Below are positions 1 through 11,100 of a stretch of 25,319 nucleotides of DNA, piece by piece (the first letter of the stretch is position 1; the number at the start of each line of letters is the position of its first letter). Where the stretch lies: the NCBI GenBank assembly GCA_043381765.1, contig JBHJMP010001053.1, forward strand, positions 1-25,319. The letters are read 5' to 3'. The position numbers were made by a program, and so were the translations under genes. The notes under the pieces are model-generated. The model worked only from the letters and a program-made list of their open reading frames with translations. It ran no database searches and was not told the DNA's origin. This DNA comes from Collodictyon triciliatum. Lineage: Eukaryota; CRuMs.

Positions 1-90
1 CGCAGTCGCAGTCGCAGTCGCAGTCGCAGTCGCAGTCGCAGTCGCAGTCGCAGTCGCAGTCGCAGTCGCAGTCGCAGTCGCAGTCGCAGT
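1..90. repeat. (CGCAGT)15 hexamer microsatellite
   Basis: Fifteen perfect head-to-tail copies of CGCAGT, starting at the first base of the window, so the array may extend further left. It is GC-rich (4 of 6 bases) in AT-rich surroundings. No gene frame can be tied to it from this window. Confidence 0.97.
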
Positions 91-329
91 GTGATAAAAA
101 TATATATAGTGTTATCTCCACCATGTATTATTGTATAGAATCCAAAGGACAATGTTATATAAAGATATATGGTTTAAATGTTTTTTATTTAATAATTCTT
201 ATCTTTCTTGTGATTTATTTTTATTATTCGTGTGAGAAAGAGAGACCATCACAATCGCTGATGAAAGGTAATAATAAGCTACTAAAAAGGGTTAGACCAA
301 TGCAATCGTATATAAAGAGCGTTTCTTAG

Positions 330-690
330 TGTAGATGCAAGGGTCTCGACCAAGGAAATCAGGATGATAAAAAGTGATATTTAATATACCAAGTAAAGTG
401 AATAACTGTAATGACACATAGATGGAAGCCAACCAAGGCATGGAGTCGAGAGGAGATGATAGCGAAACCCGAGATGGCAGCAACCAAGGAACGAACATCA
501 GATGAAAGCGAAGTCAGAGATGGGAGCAACCAAGGAAAGAAGAGGCGAGCGAGTGAGAAACAGAGAGGGGATAGTAGCTAAACCCGACACGGTACCGACC
601 AAGGAACGGAGATGTGAGGTGAAGCAGAGGGCATCGACCAAGGAAAGGAGATGTGAGATGAAGCAGAGGGCATCGACCAAGTGCATGTGA
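330..690. repeat. Degenerate 36-39 bp minisatellite with a conserved ACCAAGG core
   Basis: The core (C/A)(A/G)ACCAAGG recurs near 350, 432, 482, 527, 596, 635 and 674. The last two full units (from about 596 and 635) are 39 bp and nearly identical; earlier ones are more diverged and spaced irregularly. Read on the plus strand, the best copies share a peptide of the type AK-P/S-x3-TKERR, but the frame changes between copies near 500-540 and stops lie on both sides. It is best described as a decaying minisatellite; whether it was ever coding is open. Confidence 0.75.
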
Positions 691-775
691 GCTCATATTC
701 GTGTAGAGGAGCGAAAATGGAGCAGAATGGTATGAAATGAGATGTAATTATAAAAGAAGATTTGTATATGTGATG

Positions 776-1190
776 GTATTTGATGAGATAAGATTAGATA
801 AGATGAGATGAGATAAGATGAGATAAGATGAGATAAGATGAGATGAGATGAGATGAGATGAGATGAGATGAGATGAGATGAGATGAGATGAGATGAGATG
901 AGATGAGATGAGATAAATTGAGATAAAATGAGATGGCGTGGCATGACATGACTTGATACGACATGAGATAAGATAAAATGAGATGAGAAGATATAAAATA
1001 GAACGAAGTCAGATGAGATTATATGAGATCATATGAGATGACATGAGATGACATGACACGAAATGAGATTGTATTAAATATAATAAAGTCAGATGAGATT
1101 ATATGAGATCATATGAGATGAAATTAAATAGAATGAAGTGAGATTATATGATGAGATGATATGAGGTCATATGAGTCGAGGTCAAGCGAG
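776..1190. repeat. (AGATG)n pentanucleotide satellite, degenerate at its right side
   Basis: Tandem AGATG/AGATA pentamers, almost perfect from about 835 to 910. They then decay into a patchwork of ATGAGAT, ATGACATG and AAATAGAA(T/C)GAAGT motifs that is itself repeated near 1000-1030, 1080-1110 and 1120-1150. Open frames here are repeat artefacts. Confidence 0.9.
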
Positions 1191-1682
1191 TAAGCGTTAG
1201 CCACCAAGAAAAAAATGTGACAAGAGAGAGACAATATACAGAGACATTTCAAGTGCAGATGAATGCAAACTATTTTAGAGATGAGAAATGCAAGAGAAAA
1301 ATGGCTACACAGATATTCCTTTTCACAGATGTTTCCAATTCTAAGTATTTGGGTTATTTTTATTTCCGTTTTTTATTTGTTATCGCATACGCCTCTTGCT
1401 TTATCTATTCCCATTATAATAATTTTAACTTTGTGATATATTACTTTATTATGCTATTTTTCTTGTTCTAAATTATTCATATTCCTTATTTCATTGATTT
1501 TAATATATTCTTCAATTTGTATATTTTAAATGGAGATAGAAAACATAGAATGCTTCCTACACTCCAAAGAGCATTATATGAGAAAACAGAACCACAATAG
1601 ATTCTTCAGTTATTGAAGTATTTCTATTCAGATACAAGCGCAGTTCAAGAGAAAATGTATATTGATTGCAAATAAAAAAGAA

Positions 1683-1746
1683 TATCCTATGTAAATCTTT
1701 ATTTTTTTCCTTTATTCGATTCAAAGTATCCTATGTAAATCTTTAT
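1683..1746 (-). mobile_element. Micro-insertion family 1, copy 1, with 20-bp target-site-type duplication
   Basis: A 24-bp insert at 1703-1726 sits between two perfect 20-bp direct repeats (1683-1702 and 1727-1746). On the minus strand the insert reads CTTTGAATCGAATAAAGG followed by six A: an AATAAA hexamer next to an A-tail. A body, an A-tail and a flanking duplication in this order is what target-primed reverse transcription leaves. The same 18-base body occurs at 5726-5745 and 18015-18035. Retrotransposition is inferred; the repeat structure is seen directly. Confidence 0.6.
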
Positions 1747-2786
1747 ATCCTAATATTTATATTATGCATCCTATTCATTTAAATTCAAGTCTGGTACAAA
1801 ATTTAGGATAGCTGTCTGACTATATTGGTGTCCGGAATTGCTGATATGAGTAAAGATAGATCCGTTTATTCTGAGTTAGAAAATGCGACCGATATCTTAA
1901 CGCGTTATATCTATTATTTTTGGGTTATAATAGCTTTAGCTATACATAGAAAGTTGGAATGCATGGATACAAAAAACATTAATCCCGCATTCTGAATCCT
2001 AAATATTGATTATATGCTTGATAAATTGTTGATTTTTTTCCACCGCAATAGTTATTTTGCATTAAGCATCCAATACAATTGCATCTTTTTTTTTGAGATA
2101 TTAGATGGTAAGGTTTTTCCCCAGCCCCCAAAACTTATTTGTGGATATTGTTTTATATCATATAAGCTAGATATCACGGTATATGACTAAATGAAAAACC
2201 GCGCTTCGGTATTCAGACGTTGATGTCCTAAAAGCATCAGCTCTTTGGAGCTATAATTCAGGGTTAGAGTGTATATTTCTTTATTTTATTTGATCCAAAA
2301 ACTGTCATGGGTCTGTATTGACGAGCATCCATTTCAGTTTCTCTACCAAGCGTTCTTGACCCGAATCAGGTACTCGTCATTTTCCTCAAACATAGCGCAG
2401 AAAAAAAAATCATAACTCATAAAGATAAACCAAAAATCATTCCATTAAATCGGATAAACAGTAGAATCTTTCCTACAGCGTTTCACCGCATACTTTGAAA
2501 AACTCTTTCATATCCCTCACCAAATCATAAAAAAAAGCAATATAAAGAATATGAATCATGTTGAAAGCTTCATCGTCATCAGAAAAGTAAGTTATTACAA
2601 TCGCATTTGAAGTTAAGACAATTCGTAACAAAATTTAATGCAACCTAGTTTTCTGTTCTTCCTTCAAGCTTGTGCAAAAAAAATAATATGTATAGCTGGA
2701 GTAGTCCCTAGACTTTGATTATTATACATTATTCAGTAGTTAATACACACTAGATCATATTATGACAGGGTTCATATCAATCATGC

Positions 2787-2856
2787 AATATGTAATTCAA
2801 GTTTTTTTTTGGTTTCTTTTCAACAGTTTATTGAGAGAAAATATGTAATTCAAGTT
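2787..2856 (-). mobile_element. Micro-insertion family 2, copy A, with 17-bp direct repeats
   Basis: A 36-bp insert at 2804-2839 lies between perfect 17-bp direct repeats (2787-2803 and 2840-2856). On the minus strand it contains AATAAA, then CTGTTGAAAAGAAACC, then seven A. This is the layout of an mRNA 3' end (polyadenylation signal, about 16 nt, A-tail) inserted with a target duplication. Its body matches the sequence at 3018-3057 almost throughout and that at 4370-4392 in part. Confidence 0.6.
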
Positions 2857-3017
2857 AGTTGTTGCAATCAATTTACATATGTGAAAAGAAAACGGAAAAA
2901 CAAACCATAAATGTGTCATGACATGATGTTAAGATATACAAAGGTATACCTTCAACGAATTTCGGGTCAGAATAAGTTTGTATATGGGAGAGCTGTATAT
3001 AGCTCTTTTACATTTTC

Positions 3018-3057
3018 TTTTTTTTTTGTTTTCTTTTCAACAGTTTAATGTGAGGAA
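3018..3057 (-). mobile_element. Micro-insertion family 2, copy B (no clear flanking duplication)
   Basis: It matches copy A along its whole length: on the minus strand an ATTAAA variant signal, then CTGTTGAAAAGAAAAC and an A-tract of about ten. I find no convincing flanking direct repeat, so its borders rest only on similarity to copy A. It could be an older insertion or another fragment of the same source. Confidence 0.45.
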
Positions 3058-3710
3058 ACAAAGCCGAGGAAACCGCCTTTGTTCTCTTTTCCGTTTTATT
3101 ATTAATTGAGTTCATATCACCTCTGCGGTAAACCGCGTCAACATGCTCATAAAAATGCATCAAACTAATCATCTTGCATACAAATATTCATTTAATAAGG
3201 GTCAAATCACCCACACATATACAGCCATGCTCATGTATATGAAATCAGAGGGTTTCGAGTATAATTGTATTATTTTTTATCATAAGCGTCATTTGTTTAA
3301 TATAACAACCAGATATTATCATGTACCTATGGCACAGAAATTTACCATAAATTTCACTGGTGATATCAAAGTCCACTTTTTCAATCTATTTTAAAGGGTT
3401 TAAAATGCAAATTTTGTGGTTAAGATTATTTATGACATTAAATTTAAAATTTCCAAGAATGAAAACAAGACACAAACATAAAATTTCAATCCATTCTTTT
3501 TTACCACACAGTCGGCAAAAATAATGTTGTGGGGTACTCGTGTTTGCAAAAGAAACCCCCCCAAAAAAAAGGATCGGGCTGTCATTTTTTTTTCTTAAAA
3601 GACAGGAACATAGAAAAATGCCCAGGTGAAACAGTCTCACTTTTATTTTAGAAATATTAACATAATAGTTATAGCAGAGAAGTAAGAATATTCAAACACA
3701 GGAAACAGCG

Positions 3711-4061
3711 ATGGAAAAGACTGTTTGTCCGTATTGCAGAAAAAGGCTCTCTTCGGAACGGAATTGTCGGCTGCACCTCAACATTTGCAAAATCAATCCA
3801 AAACGCCACGAAATGGTTTTTTTGTGTTCCTCGTGTCCAAAGTGGTGTGGGTTTTCTGAACAGTCCCGCACAGAACATCTAAAGTCCAAGCATCATCGTA
3901 ATCAGCTTTCTCTGTTAGCTTCAAAGCAATACAACACACCGTCCAATACAGTTATGACCCCTACTAAGCCAAAAGATGAGTACAAGCCGCGTCCATTCAA
4001 CTACTTTGATATCGTCATTGCCTCTCCTCTTTCTTCAGAAGAACAAACCTCTGATAACTAA
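3711..4061 (+). CDS. Small C2H2-type zinc-finger protein (116 aa)
   Basis: A single-exon frame with two zinc-binding patterns near its N-terminus. The first is C6-x2-C9-x12-H22-x3-C26, a C2HC variant. The second is C39-x2-C42-x13-H56-x4-H61, an ordinary C2H2 finger ending in a basic HLKSKHH stretch. Residues 63-116 are polar, proline- and serine-rich and probably disordered. The start is the first ATG of the frame, and the stop is followed by AT-rich DNA. Coding is supported by higher G+C than the flanks and by both complete fingers. Two-finger proteins usually bind nucleic acid, but the target is unknown. The next gene starts 1 kb downstream on the same strand. It could also be a fragment of a larger or transposon-linked protein. 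Confidence 0.7.
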   Translation: MEKTVCPYCRKRLSSERNCRLHLNICKINPKRHEMVFLCSSCPKWCGFSEQSRTEHLKSKHHRNQLSLLASKQYNTPSNTVMTPTKPKDEYKPRPFNYFDIVIASPLSSEEQTSDN

Positions 4062-5065
4062 GACAAAAAGCCGTCCACTTGTTTCAAAAGCAATTATTTA
4101 ACTCATTCAAGGTCTTGGCTTCTCAAACTATTAAACTCATCCTGACCTTAAAGTTTTAAAAATATAGATATTATCATATCATTCATGCCATAGCAAATAA
4201 GATTCCATGTTTATTTTATTAAAATGTGAATTTCTTTTATATGGCTGAAGTCTGGACTGATTATTTACATTTTAGTATAATGTGACACAAGGCGCAGAAT
4301 TGGGTCAGATATTCTTATTTTTAATACAAATCATATAACAATAAACCAATATAAGACCAGTAATTTTATTTTTGGGTTACTTTTCAACAGTTAGACCAGT
4401 AATTTTATATTTTTTTTAAGAAAAAAGCAACCCTTCTTCAGACCTTATTTTCATTAGAAACAGTCGTTTTCATTACAAAAATCCAATACTGTCTTTTTTT
4501 TTCAATTTATCAAAAACATAACATCAATGGACGGTCGATAAAGACGACACGATATACATATTCATTTCTAGTAAATATATATGTATTTTCTTAAAAATAT
4601 TACAGTAATTATTATTCGTATAATGGGTGTATTTTATACGCATATGAGACTTGTTTCACAAAAAACATAGTCGAATAAATATCAGTTTTTTATTTTTAGA
4701 TTTTACAATTATTTGTATATATTGTGTTTATTGATCGAAAATCGATGTTAGAGTTCGTTATTGTTATCGATTTCGAGCTATTTTTGTTATTTCGTTGCCA
4801 CTTACAGGTTTATGACACTAATATACTTGTAGTATCAAAGAATTCACAGACAATTTATGTAATTTCCAGATTGGTTAATCCATGGAAATCCTTTGAATGC
4901 TTCGAGCACGTCATTTCATGCCTCGGCTAATTATGAGACGTGTCGCGTTATTCTACAAAACAGTATTTTGTATTTGATCGAGGTTGAATGAAGAAAAAGT
5001 GCTTCTCTGTTACAACCAGACACAAACATCTCTCTCAACATATATGTGTACGTATATAATGTAGA
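4062..5065. other. Intergenic interval between the zinc-finger and M20 genes
   Basis: AT-rich, holding one micro-insertion (4354-4408). A frame at 4724-4930 contains a possible acceptor (cacttacag, ending at 4808) and an open stretch to a TAA at 4928-4930. It resembles no family I know and has no supporting upstream exon. The 5' region of the M20 gene lies in the last 100-200 bases; I see no clear promoter motif. Confidence 0.5.
4354..4408 (-). mobile_element. Micro-insertion family 2, copy C, with 16-bp direct repeats
   Basis: A 23-bp insert at 4370-4392 lies between perfect 16-bp direct repeats (4354-4369 and 4393-4408). On the minus strand it reads AACTGTTGAAAAGTAACCC followed by four A. 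It shares the body of copies A and B but starts further 3', without the AATAAA, which fits 5' truncation during reverse transcription. Confidence 0.6.
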
Positions 5066-7412
5066 ATGCACAGCTTCTTCAAAAAGATCTGCTATGCCAT
5101 TGCTTTTGTTGCGTGTATTCGTTTCTCTTCCGCTAGTCTGTTGGAGTTTGGAAATCAATTTGATAGACTCAAGGACAAGCAGTATGATTCTCGTACTTGC
5201 TTCAACTCGTCTGCTGTCTCTTTACTGACAGAGTTTATCAACATTCCTTCTCTGAGTGGAGAAGAGTTGCTTTTCTCCAATGCGCTTGAGGTAAAAAAAA
5301 TTATTTTTTTTACATTCTATAGCATTTTATTGATACGATTTCATCTTTAATCAAATAGCATACTGTGCATAAAGCAAAATCATTTTCCACATATCGAGTA
5401 AAGGGATAGAAGAAAAAATATGACATGGTCAAGTTTTATGTAACAACGAAAAAAATTATACACACGTATGTATATTTAAAACAAGTCCTTTTTTATTTAA
5501 ATCGATAAGGTGTGGTTTACTGAGCGTGGTTGGAAAGTTGTGAAACAACAAGTTTCTGTCAACCGAAACAACATTTTTGTTAGTAGAGGCTCTTCGAGCA
5601 ATCCTCGTCTTCTGTTTAGCTCTCACATGGATACTGTTCCTCCATTTATACCAGCTTCAGTCACAGGGGATAAAGTCATTTGTTGTTCTATTTTGTCGAT
5701 TCTTTGAAATACAAACCTTTTTTCTTTCCTTTATTCGATTCAAAGTGTAGCGAGGTTATGCTATATTGAAATACAAAACTTGGGAAACAAGTATAAGGAG
5801 TTGTAAATATATGCCATGCAGTTGAATCGATATTAAATACTTACTCCAAAGATAATGGGAAGAGGTGCTTGTGATGCAAAGGGAATCATCGTAGCTCAAA
5901 TGCTAGCAGTTGATTATCTGGTTCAGAATAGATTGGTCCGTGATGAAGACATCGGGTATTTTTTTTCTTTGTTTACTGCTTTCATTGTAGATTGCACCTT
6001 ATATCTAGAATATATATATATATTACTTGAGATGTTTGTTTGACTGGTTCTTTATATCAAAATTGAAAAGATTCTTGTACGTTGTGGGAGAAGAAGTCGA
6101 TGGTGCTGGCATGAAAAAGGCAAATGAGGTATTTGTCTTTGTCTTTAACCATTTGATTTCATGGCTTAAAAATGGTATATTTCTGTTTACTGGTGTATAT
6201 TTCAATGCCAATCATTTCAGAACTATATGATATGGACATTGTACCAGAGAAGTATTTTTTTTTAAAAATACTTTCACTTTTTTGTATAGCTCCAATTGAC
6301 CCCATTCTATTTTGTCAACGGTGAGCCCACTGAATCGATCATGGCAGAGGGTCACAAGGTTTTTGATTTGCTTAAATTCTTTATAATATGAAATAGAACA
6401 AAATACATCAATCATAATCAGATATTTTCAATAAAGTTAAAACAATCAGAAAATTTCAAATGAATATGCATTTTATTAGGGTGGCTTGTCTTTTGTCTTA
6501 AATACCACAGGCGTGGCTGGTCATTCAGGCTATCCAGAGTCTGGTATTTCAGCCATATCCCCGATGCTGGATATATTGCAGGACTTGGAGAACGAGGTTG
6601 TCTTTCTATTTTAAAATGATGCTTTTTTATATATATATATTGTTGTATATATTATCTTATATATGAAAGACTGTGGTGAACATATCTAGACAGTAAAAAG
6701 ATTTTTTTTTGAAAAATAAAAGAACTTTTTTTCTATTACTTTCAATGCTTTCAGGAATGGCCTATAGATCCTTTCTTTGGCCCTACAACGCTAAACATTG
6801 GTAAGATCGTAGCAGGAGTTGCAAGCAATGTAATTCCTGACTATGCGTCTGCTAATATTATGATCAGAATAACGACTTCAACAACAGAAATATTGGACAG
6901 AGTACTTGATATAGTGGGATCAAGGTTGCTTTTCTTTTATAACCTATGAATTGGACAGGATTCTGTTTTGCATTCTTTTTTTTTTGAGTTCGATTTCTTG
7001 GATGAACTCGGTATTTATCATTTCATAAATACATCAAGAGGGAAGGTCTACGTCGTCAATAGAAAGGAGCCGATTTATTGCAGTGTCATCCGTGGATATC
7101 CAAGCGCTGTTATGTCTTATGGAACCGATATCCCTTACTTTCAACACAACGGATTGGTATGTGTCTTTGGTTTTTTTTATCGACACTGATTCTATCCATT
7201 CTATGGTATATGTGTGTATGTTTTTTTTGTAAAACAGGAGATATACACACTTGAATTTCATGTTTAAGAGAGAAAATATAATGCAGAAATATCTCTATGG
7301 GCCTGGTTCTATCTTGGTGGCTCATAGCGAGAACGAGTACATGAATATCAATGATTTGCTTTCTGATATTGAAAAGTACAAAGACATTGCACTACGTTTG
7401 CTCTACGAATGA
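5066..7412 (+). CDS. M20-family metallopeptidase/deacylase (ArgE/carboxypeptidase-like), probably secreted or vacuolar, 9 exons
   Basis: Exons 5066-5290, 5510-5674, 5852-5955, 6071-6128, 6290-6358, 6480-6596, 6755-6924, 7039-7156 and 7287-7412 join in phase to 383 aa. Residues 1-25 look like a signal peptide (basic KK, then CYAIAFVACI), suggesting a lumenal or extracellular enzyme. Zinc-site motifs appear in family order: SSHMDTVP (ligand His), GRGACDAKG (bridging Asp), VVGEEVDG (catalytic Glu, ligand Glu) and VAHSENEY near the C-terminus (ligand His). HSGYPESG and SYGTDIP are also typical of the ArgE/succinyl-diaminopimelate desuccinylase/carboxypeptidase group, and the length fits. M20 enzymes hydrolyse peptide or N-acyl amide bonds with two metal ions; the substrate cannot be told. 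Intron 2 carries a micro-insertion. All donors are GT; two are weak (gtcatt at 5675, gttgtc at 6597). Confidence 0.88.
5704..5779 (-). mobile_element. Micro-insertion family 1, copy 2, inside intron 2 of the M20 gene
   Basis: The family-1 body (minus strand CTTTGAATCGAATAAAGG plus an impure A-tail) occupies about 5719-5745, and a further 20 bases extend it to 5765. The insert is flanked by a direct repeat of about 13 bp (TTGAAATACAAA-C at 5704-5716, TTGAAATACAAAAC at 5766-5779, one indel). It is longer at the 5' end than the other two copies while sharing the same 3' end, as nested 5' truncation would give. Confidence 0.55.
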
Positions 7413-8176
7413 ATAAGAGGTTCTCGGCCCCAACTCTCATATCTAATAAAAAGATATGCACCAAAATATGATCGAATGGAGGAAAATACACGATTCTGTG
7501 ATTAGTGGTTTAATAGGCAGATTTATATTTCTATCTCTATGGCCTCAATTGAGTGAGAATATTCATCTGAGATCTGAACGACTGGATTTGTGGAATGGAA
7601 CGTTTATTTCTATTTTAATAGAATAGAATATAGTTTGTATATAGCCAAACCAAACAGAAAGACAACATCTCTATAGACATATAAATTGAAAGCAACTATC
7701 TATACATATATATCCTGGACGATTTAATTTCATAGATAGAATGGTTTATATCTATACATGTTTTATATCCATTAGTATATCTCTATGTCTCTATTTATCT
7801 GTGTCTGTATGTCTGTATGTCTGTATGTCTGTGTGTCTGTATGTCTGTATGTCTGTATGTCTGTATGTCTGTATGTCTGTATGTCTGTATGTCTGTATGT
7901 CTGTATGTCTGTATGTCTGTATGTCTGTATGTCTGTATGTCTGTATGTCTGTATGTCTATCATCATATCACTATATTTTGAAACATTTAATCCGATTTTT
8001 TATCCACATTTAATCCAATTTTTTTACAATATATCTTTATGTGTTGCATATTATTACAGGTAGGATATTATAGTCTTTTCTGCCTTTTATTTCAGCATAT
8101 CATAATATATTAAAAATGAGCAGTATATATTTTTTGAGCAACTCTGTTTTATTGTTTGGATATGTAAAGAGGAGGA
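7413..8176. other. Shared 3' region of two convergent genes
   Basis: This separates the stop of the M20 gene from the stop of the minus-strand receptor gene. An AATAAA at 7445-7450, 33 bases after the M20 stop, is a plausible polyadenylation signal. The middle is filled by an octamer repeat (7797-7957). No gene is visible; the frames across the repeat (YVCMSVCL-type on one strand, IQTYRHTD-type on the other) are repeat translations. Confidence 0.6.
7797..7957. repeat. (TGTCTGTA)n octanucleotide array
   Basis: About twenty copies of an 8-bp unit, nearly perfect, with one TGTCTGTG variant near 7829-7836. It lies between convergent transcription units. All six frames stay open only because the repeat contains no stop codon. 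Confidence 0.95.
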
Positions 8177-11100
8177 TCAAATCGACAAAAGCCCATCCTC
8201 TATTGACGAAAAGGATGGCCTTTTGGTGGGCTCGGGATTCCAGCAGTCCTTGATGATTTTTGCCAACGACGGATGTACGTCTGATGGGATCGTTGGTCGG
8301 ATTCCATTGATAACTTCTAAAGCGAGCTTGTATGGGTCTATGCTTTCATATGGCTTCTTTCTTGTGCAGACTTCCCAAGACAAAATCGAGAAGCTGTACA
8401 CATCCGCTGATTCGTTGTACTTTAATCCTTTCAGAACCTGGTTTGAAGTAATCATGAATCACAATTTGATTTCTTTTAGACAACAGAACGGGGCAGAAAA
8501 CCAGGGCAATTTTATTTATTCATATATCACTTTTTACTTTCTTTTTTTTTCGTTCTTATTTTCTTTCTGTCCTTTTTTAAGGTCATACCTCGGGAGCTAT
8601 CCATGCCTTTGTACCACATTTTGTCATGGTCTGGTTGTTTGCTTTCACTTTGGCCAGTCCAAAATCTGCAATCTTGACTACTATTGGGTCGTCTTGGAAG
8701 ATCTGAATTCATATTTTTCTTACTAGTTTGAATAGTAAAACATACTTGACATACATATCGGTAACACATATATAGTTTATTGCATAGAGAAAAACTGGAA
8801 TGATTTATAGTACCAGAACATTATCACTTTTCAAGTCTCTGTGGAAAATGGGTCTTTCTCTTGAGTGCAGATAGCGCATGGCACTTGATACGTGCAGTAA
8901 TATAGTCTTTTGTTTATCCAAGTTCATAATGTTCTGAATCCAAAAACCATTTATGAATTAGAATGTGTATGTAACATATGATTTCAATGTAATATTGTCC
9001 TTTTTGTCGCATATAGGTTCTCACTGCTTTGTTCTCTAGATATTTTGACAGATTGCCGAATGCTGCGTACTCTAGAACTATGCAAAGGTTGGGCTGTTCC
9101 AGGCATACGCCGTGAAATTGTATAATGTGCTCGTGCCGGAAGTCTCTGTTTTTTTTTGTAAAAAAAAATTATTCAAGCAAGAGCAAAAAAAAAAATGGAT
9201 GTCTGAGTGCATATCACAATCACAGATTAGATCAATATCAAGGAGGCTATATAACAGAATTACAGGTCTGCCAATAAAGAAATTCATTTTTTTTTAAAAT
9301 TCTTATATGCTCTTTTATTTTTATAAAAATGATTACTTTATCGTCAAGACCTCTGACATTAAAGAATACAGCTGCTGCTCTGGCATCTTTTGGCGGATGA
9401 ATTTCTTTACAGCTACCTGCTTCTCTCCAATACTTCCCAAATACACAGTTCCATAAGAACCTGAACCAAGTTCCTTTGTGCTGATTTTGATATCTTCATA
9501 TCTTATTTGATATGAATCCTGATATCGTGAACATAAATTCGTCAGCGAGTATAGATTTTTTTTTCCTGTTTCTGTCAACTTTGCTGTAGCATTCGTATCT
9601 CATTTTCAAGTATGTGGTTCATGTAATTGATTGTAACCTCATTATTTGTATCAGTATCTGGATTCTTCAAATCAATCATTTGATTGCAAGATTGATTCAG
9701 CTCATCTGAAAAGTATTGGACCCTCTCCTTCAAAAGTTCCGATGTTATCTTTTTTTTTTCCAGTGGAGAGTGAACGCAGTTGATGTTTAGTAAGTCATTT
9801 TTGTTTGAAAAAAAATTACACAGCCTTTTCGATAATGTTTCATTCTATTGTTATTTCTTTAATCATATATTTCATCCGTTTTCATTAAATAAGAGAAGCT
9901 AGAGTGTAATAATAAAATTAAAATCAATCCAATAACCTCGTAAAGGTGCTCCGGAGCATCCAGTCCCTTCATTTCATGATGTCCGAGATCTCTTACGACC
10001 ACATTGCCCAGTGTGTTCAATTCGTTGTAAATGGCCTTAACATACCAGTAGTGTTTTTTTCTTCTTCAATTATTTGATGCAAAAATAATAAACAAGATCT
10101 TTGTAGTTTTATTGCCTTAAGGTTTGTATTTTGAACAAAATATTTATCAAGTATGTTTTTTTATATCGTCAAATAAGTACACTCGTGGAGGTTTTTTTAC
10201 TTGCTTTTTTAATATTTTATGATTTTTTTCTAAATAGACATACGTTATATACAGCTTCTCCGATTACCACTTGGCCACCTTTTGGATATGATCCTATGCG
10301 CGCAGCTGTATTTACGACGGGTCCATAATAATCCATTCTTCCGGTAACTGGGTCTTCTCTGCATAGAGGCGCACCTGTATGGATACCCTAGTAGATTATT
10401 TTTTTTGTATAAAGTAAGTCGATGAGCCGCGGGGTATGTCTAGAATGTTAGAATATATATTTATTTGCTATGATGACAATCAATCAACAACAGTAAATCA
10501 AACCATTCTGACTCGTATTCCTCTGAAAAGCAATCCTTTGTTTGTTTTGACAACTGATGTGGACGGATGAGTCAATATTTTTGAGGGCCAGTCGGCTAAA
10601 AGAAGCATCTCTTGGGCTTGTAAGGCAAACTTGACAGCATTGAAAATAGAGTCAAAGGCTATCATGAAAGCATCTCCTTCGGTTTTGACTTCATATCCCT
10701 GAGTCGGTATATTTAATATTTTAATACAAATAAATTTATACAGAGTTGTTATTTTATTCACAATTTATTATTTTTCATATGTGTATGATGATAATCAAAA
10801 AAAACATGGTGTGCAAAATACATAATGCGTGTTTTAAATGAAAGTGCACCTTGTTTCTTCGAATGACATCCCTCATTGTGTCGTTGTGCATGTTTAATAC
10901 ATCAATCATATCTTCCGGGAACTTCCCCCATAGTGAGGTAGAGCTTTGTATGTCGGTGAATATAAGGGCGATTCTTCCTGTAGGTGGAACTTCCTTTGTT
11001 TTACTGTTCTTTTTTGTGTTTATCATTGAGCCTGAGCTAAAGGACGCAGAAGCCGATTCGTTTCTTTTGATGTTGATTTGGTTTGTTATTTCACTAAAGT

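Larger units (their letters stand above)
1191..3710. other. Gene-poor AT-rich interval
   Basis: About 2.5 kb in which I recognise no gene. Short frames at 1217-1471 (84 aa) and 3143-3394 (83 aa) lack recognisable domains and have the composition of noncoding DNA. The notable content is a set of tiny insertions flanked by direct repeats, annotated separately. A possible short hairpin (agctc...gagct) lies near 2239-2253, but I cannot link it to an RNA family. Confidence 0.6.

Noticed and set aside
1217-1471. 84-codon plus-strand frame ending in an aromatic hydrophobic stretch
   Set aside because: Hydrophobic residues come from T-rich DNA; no start context or homology clue.
3143-3394. 83-codon plus-strand frame in the left intergenic region
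   Set aside because: No domain, no splice context, composition like the surrounding AT-rich DNA; chance frame.
4724-4930. 68-codon frame with a possible acceptor at about 4808
   Set aside because: The right half could be an exon, but no upstream partner exon or known motif supports it; left as a note only.
6988-7038. Leftward extension of M20 exon 8 (FDFLDELGIYHFINTS)
   Set aside because: Out of phase with the preceding exon; the acceptor at 7038 gives a seamless join.
7797-7957. CRISPR-like or coding repeat
   Set aside because: Units are 8 bp without spacers: an ordinary microsatellite.
9562-9575. A 14-nt GT-AG intron that would restore the receptor frame
   Set aside because: Far shorter than every other intron here; a one-base indel is simpler.
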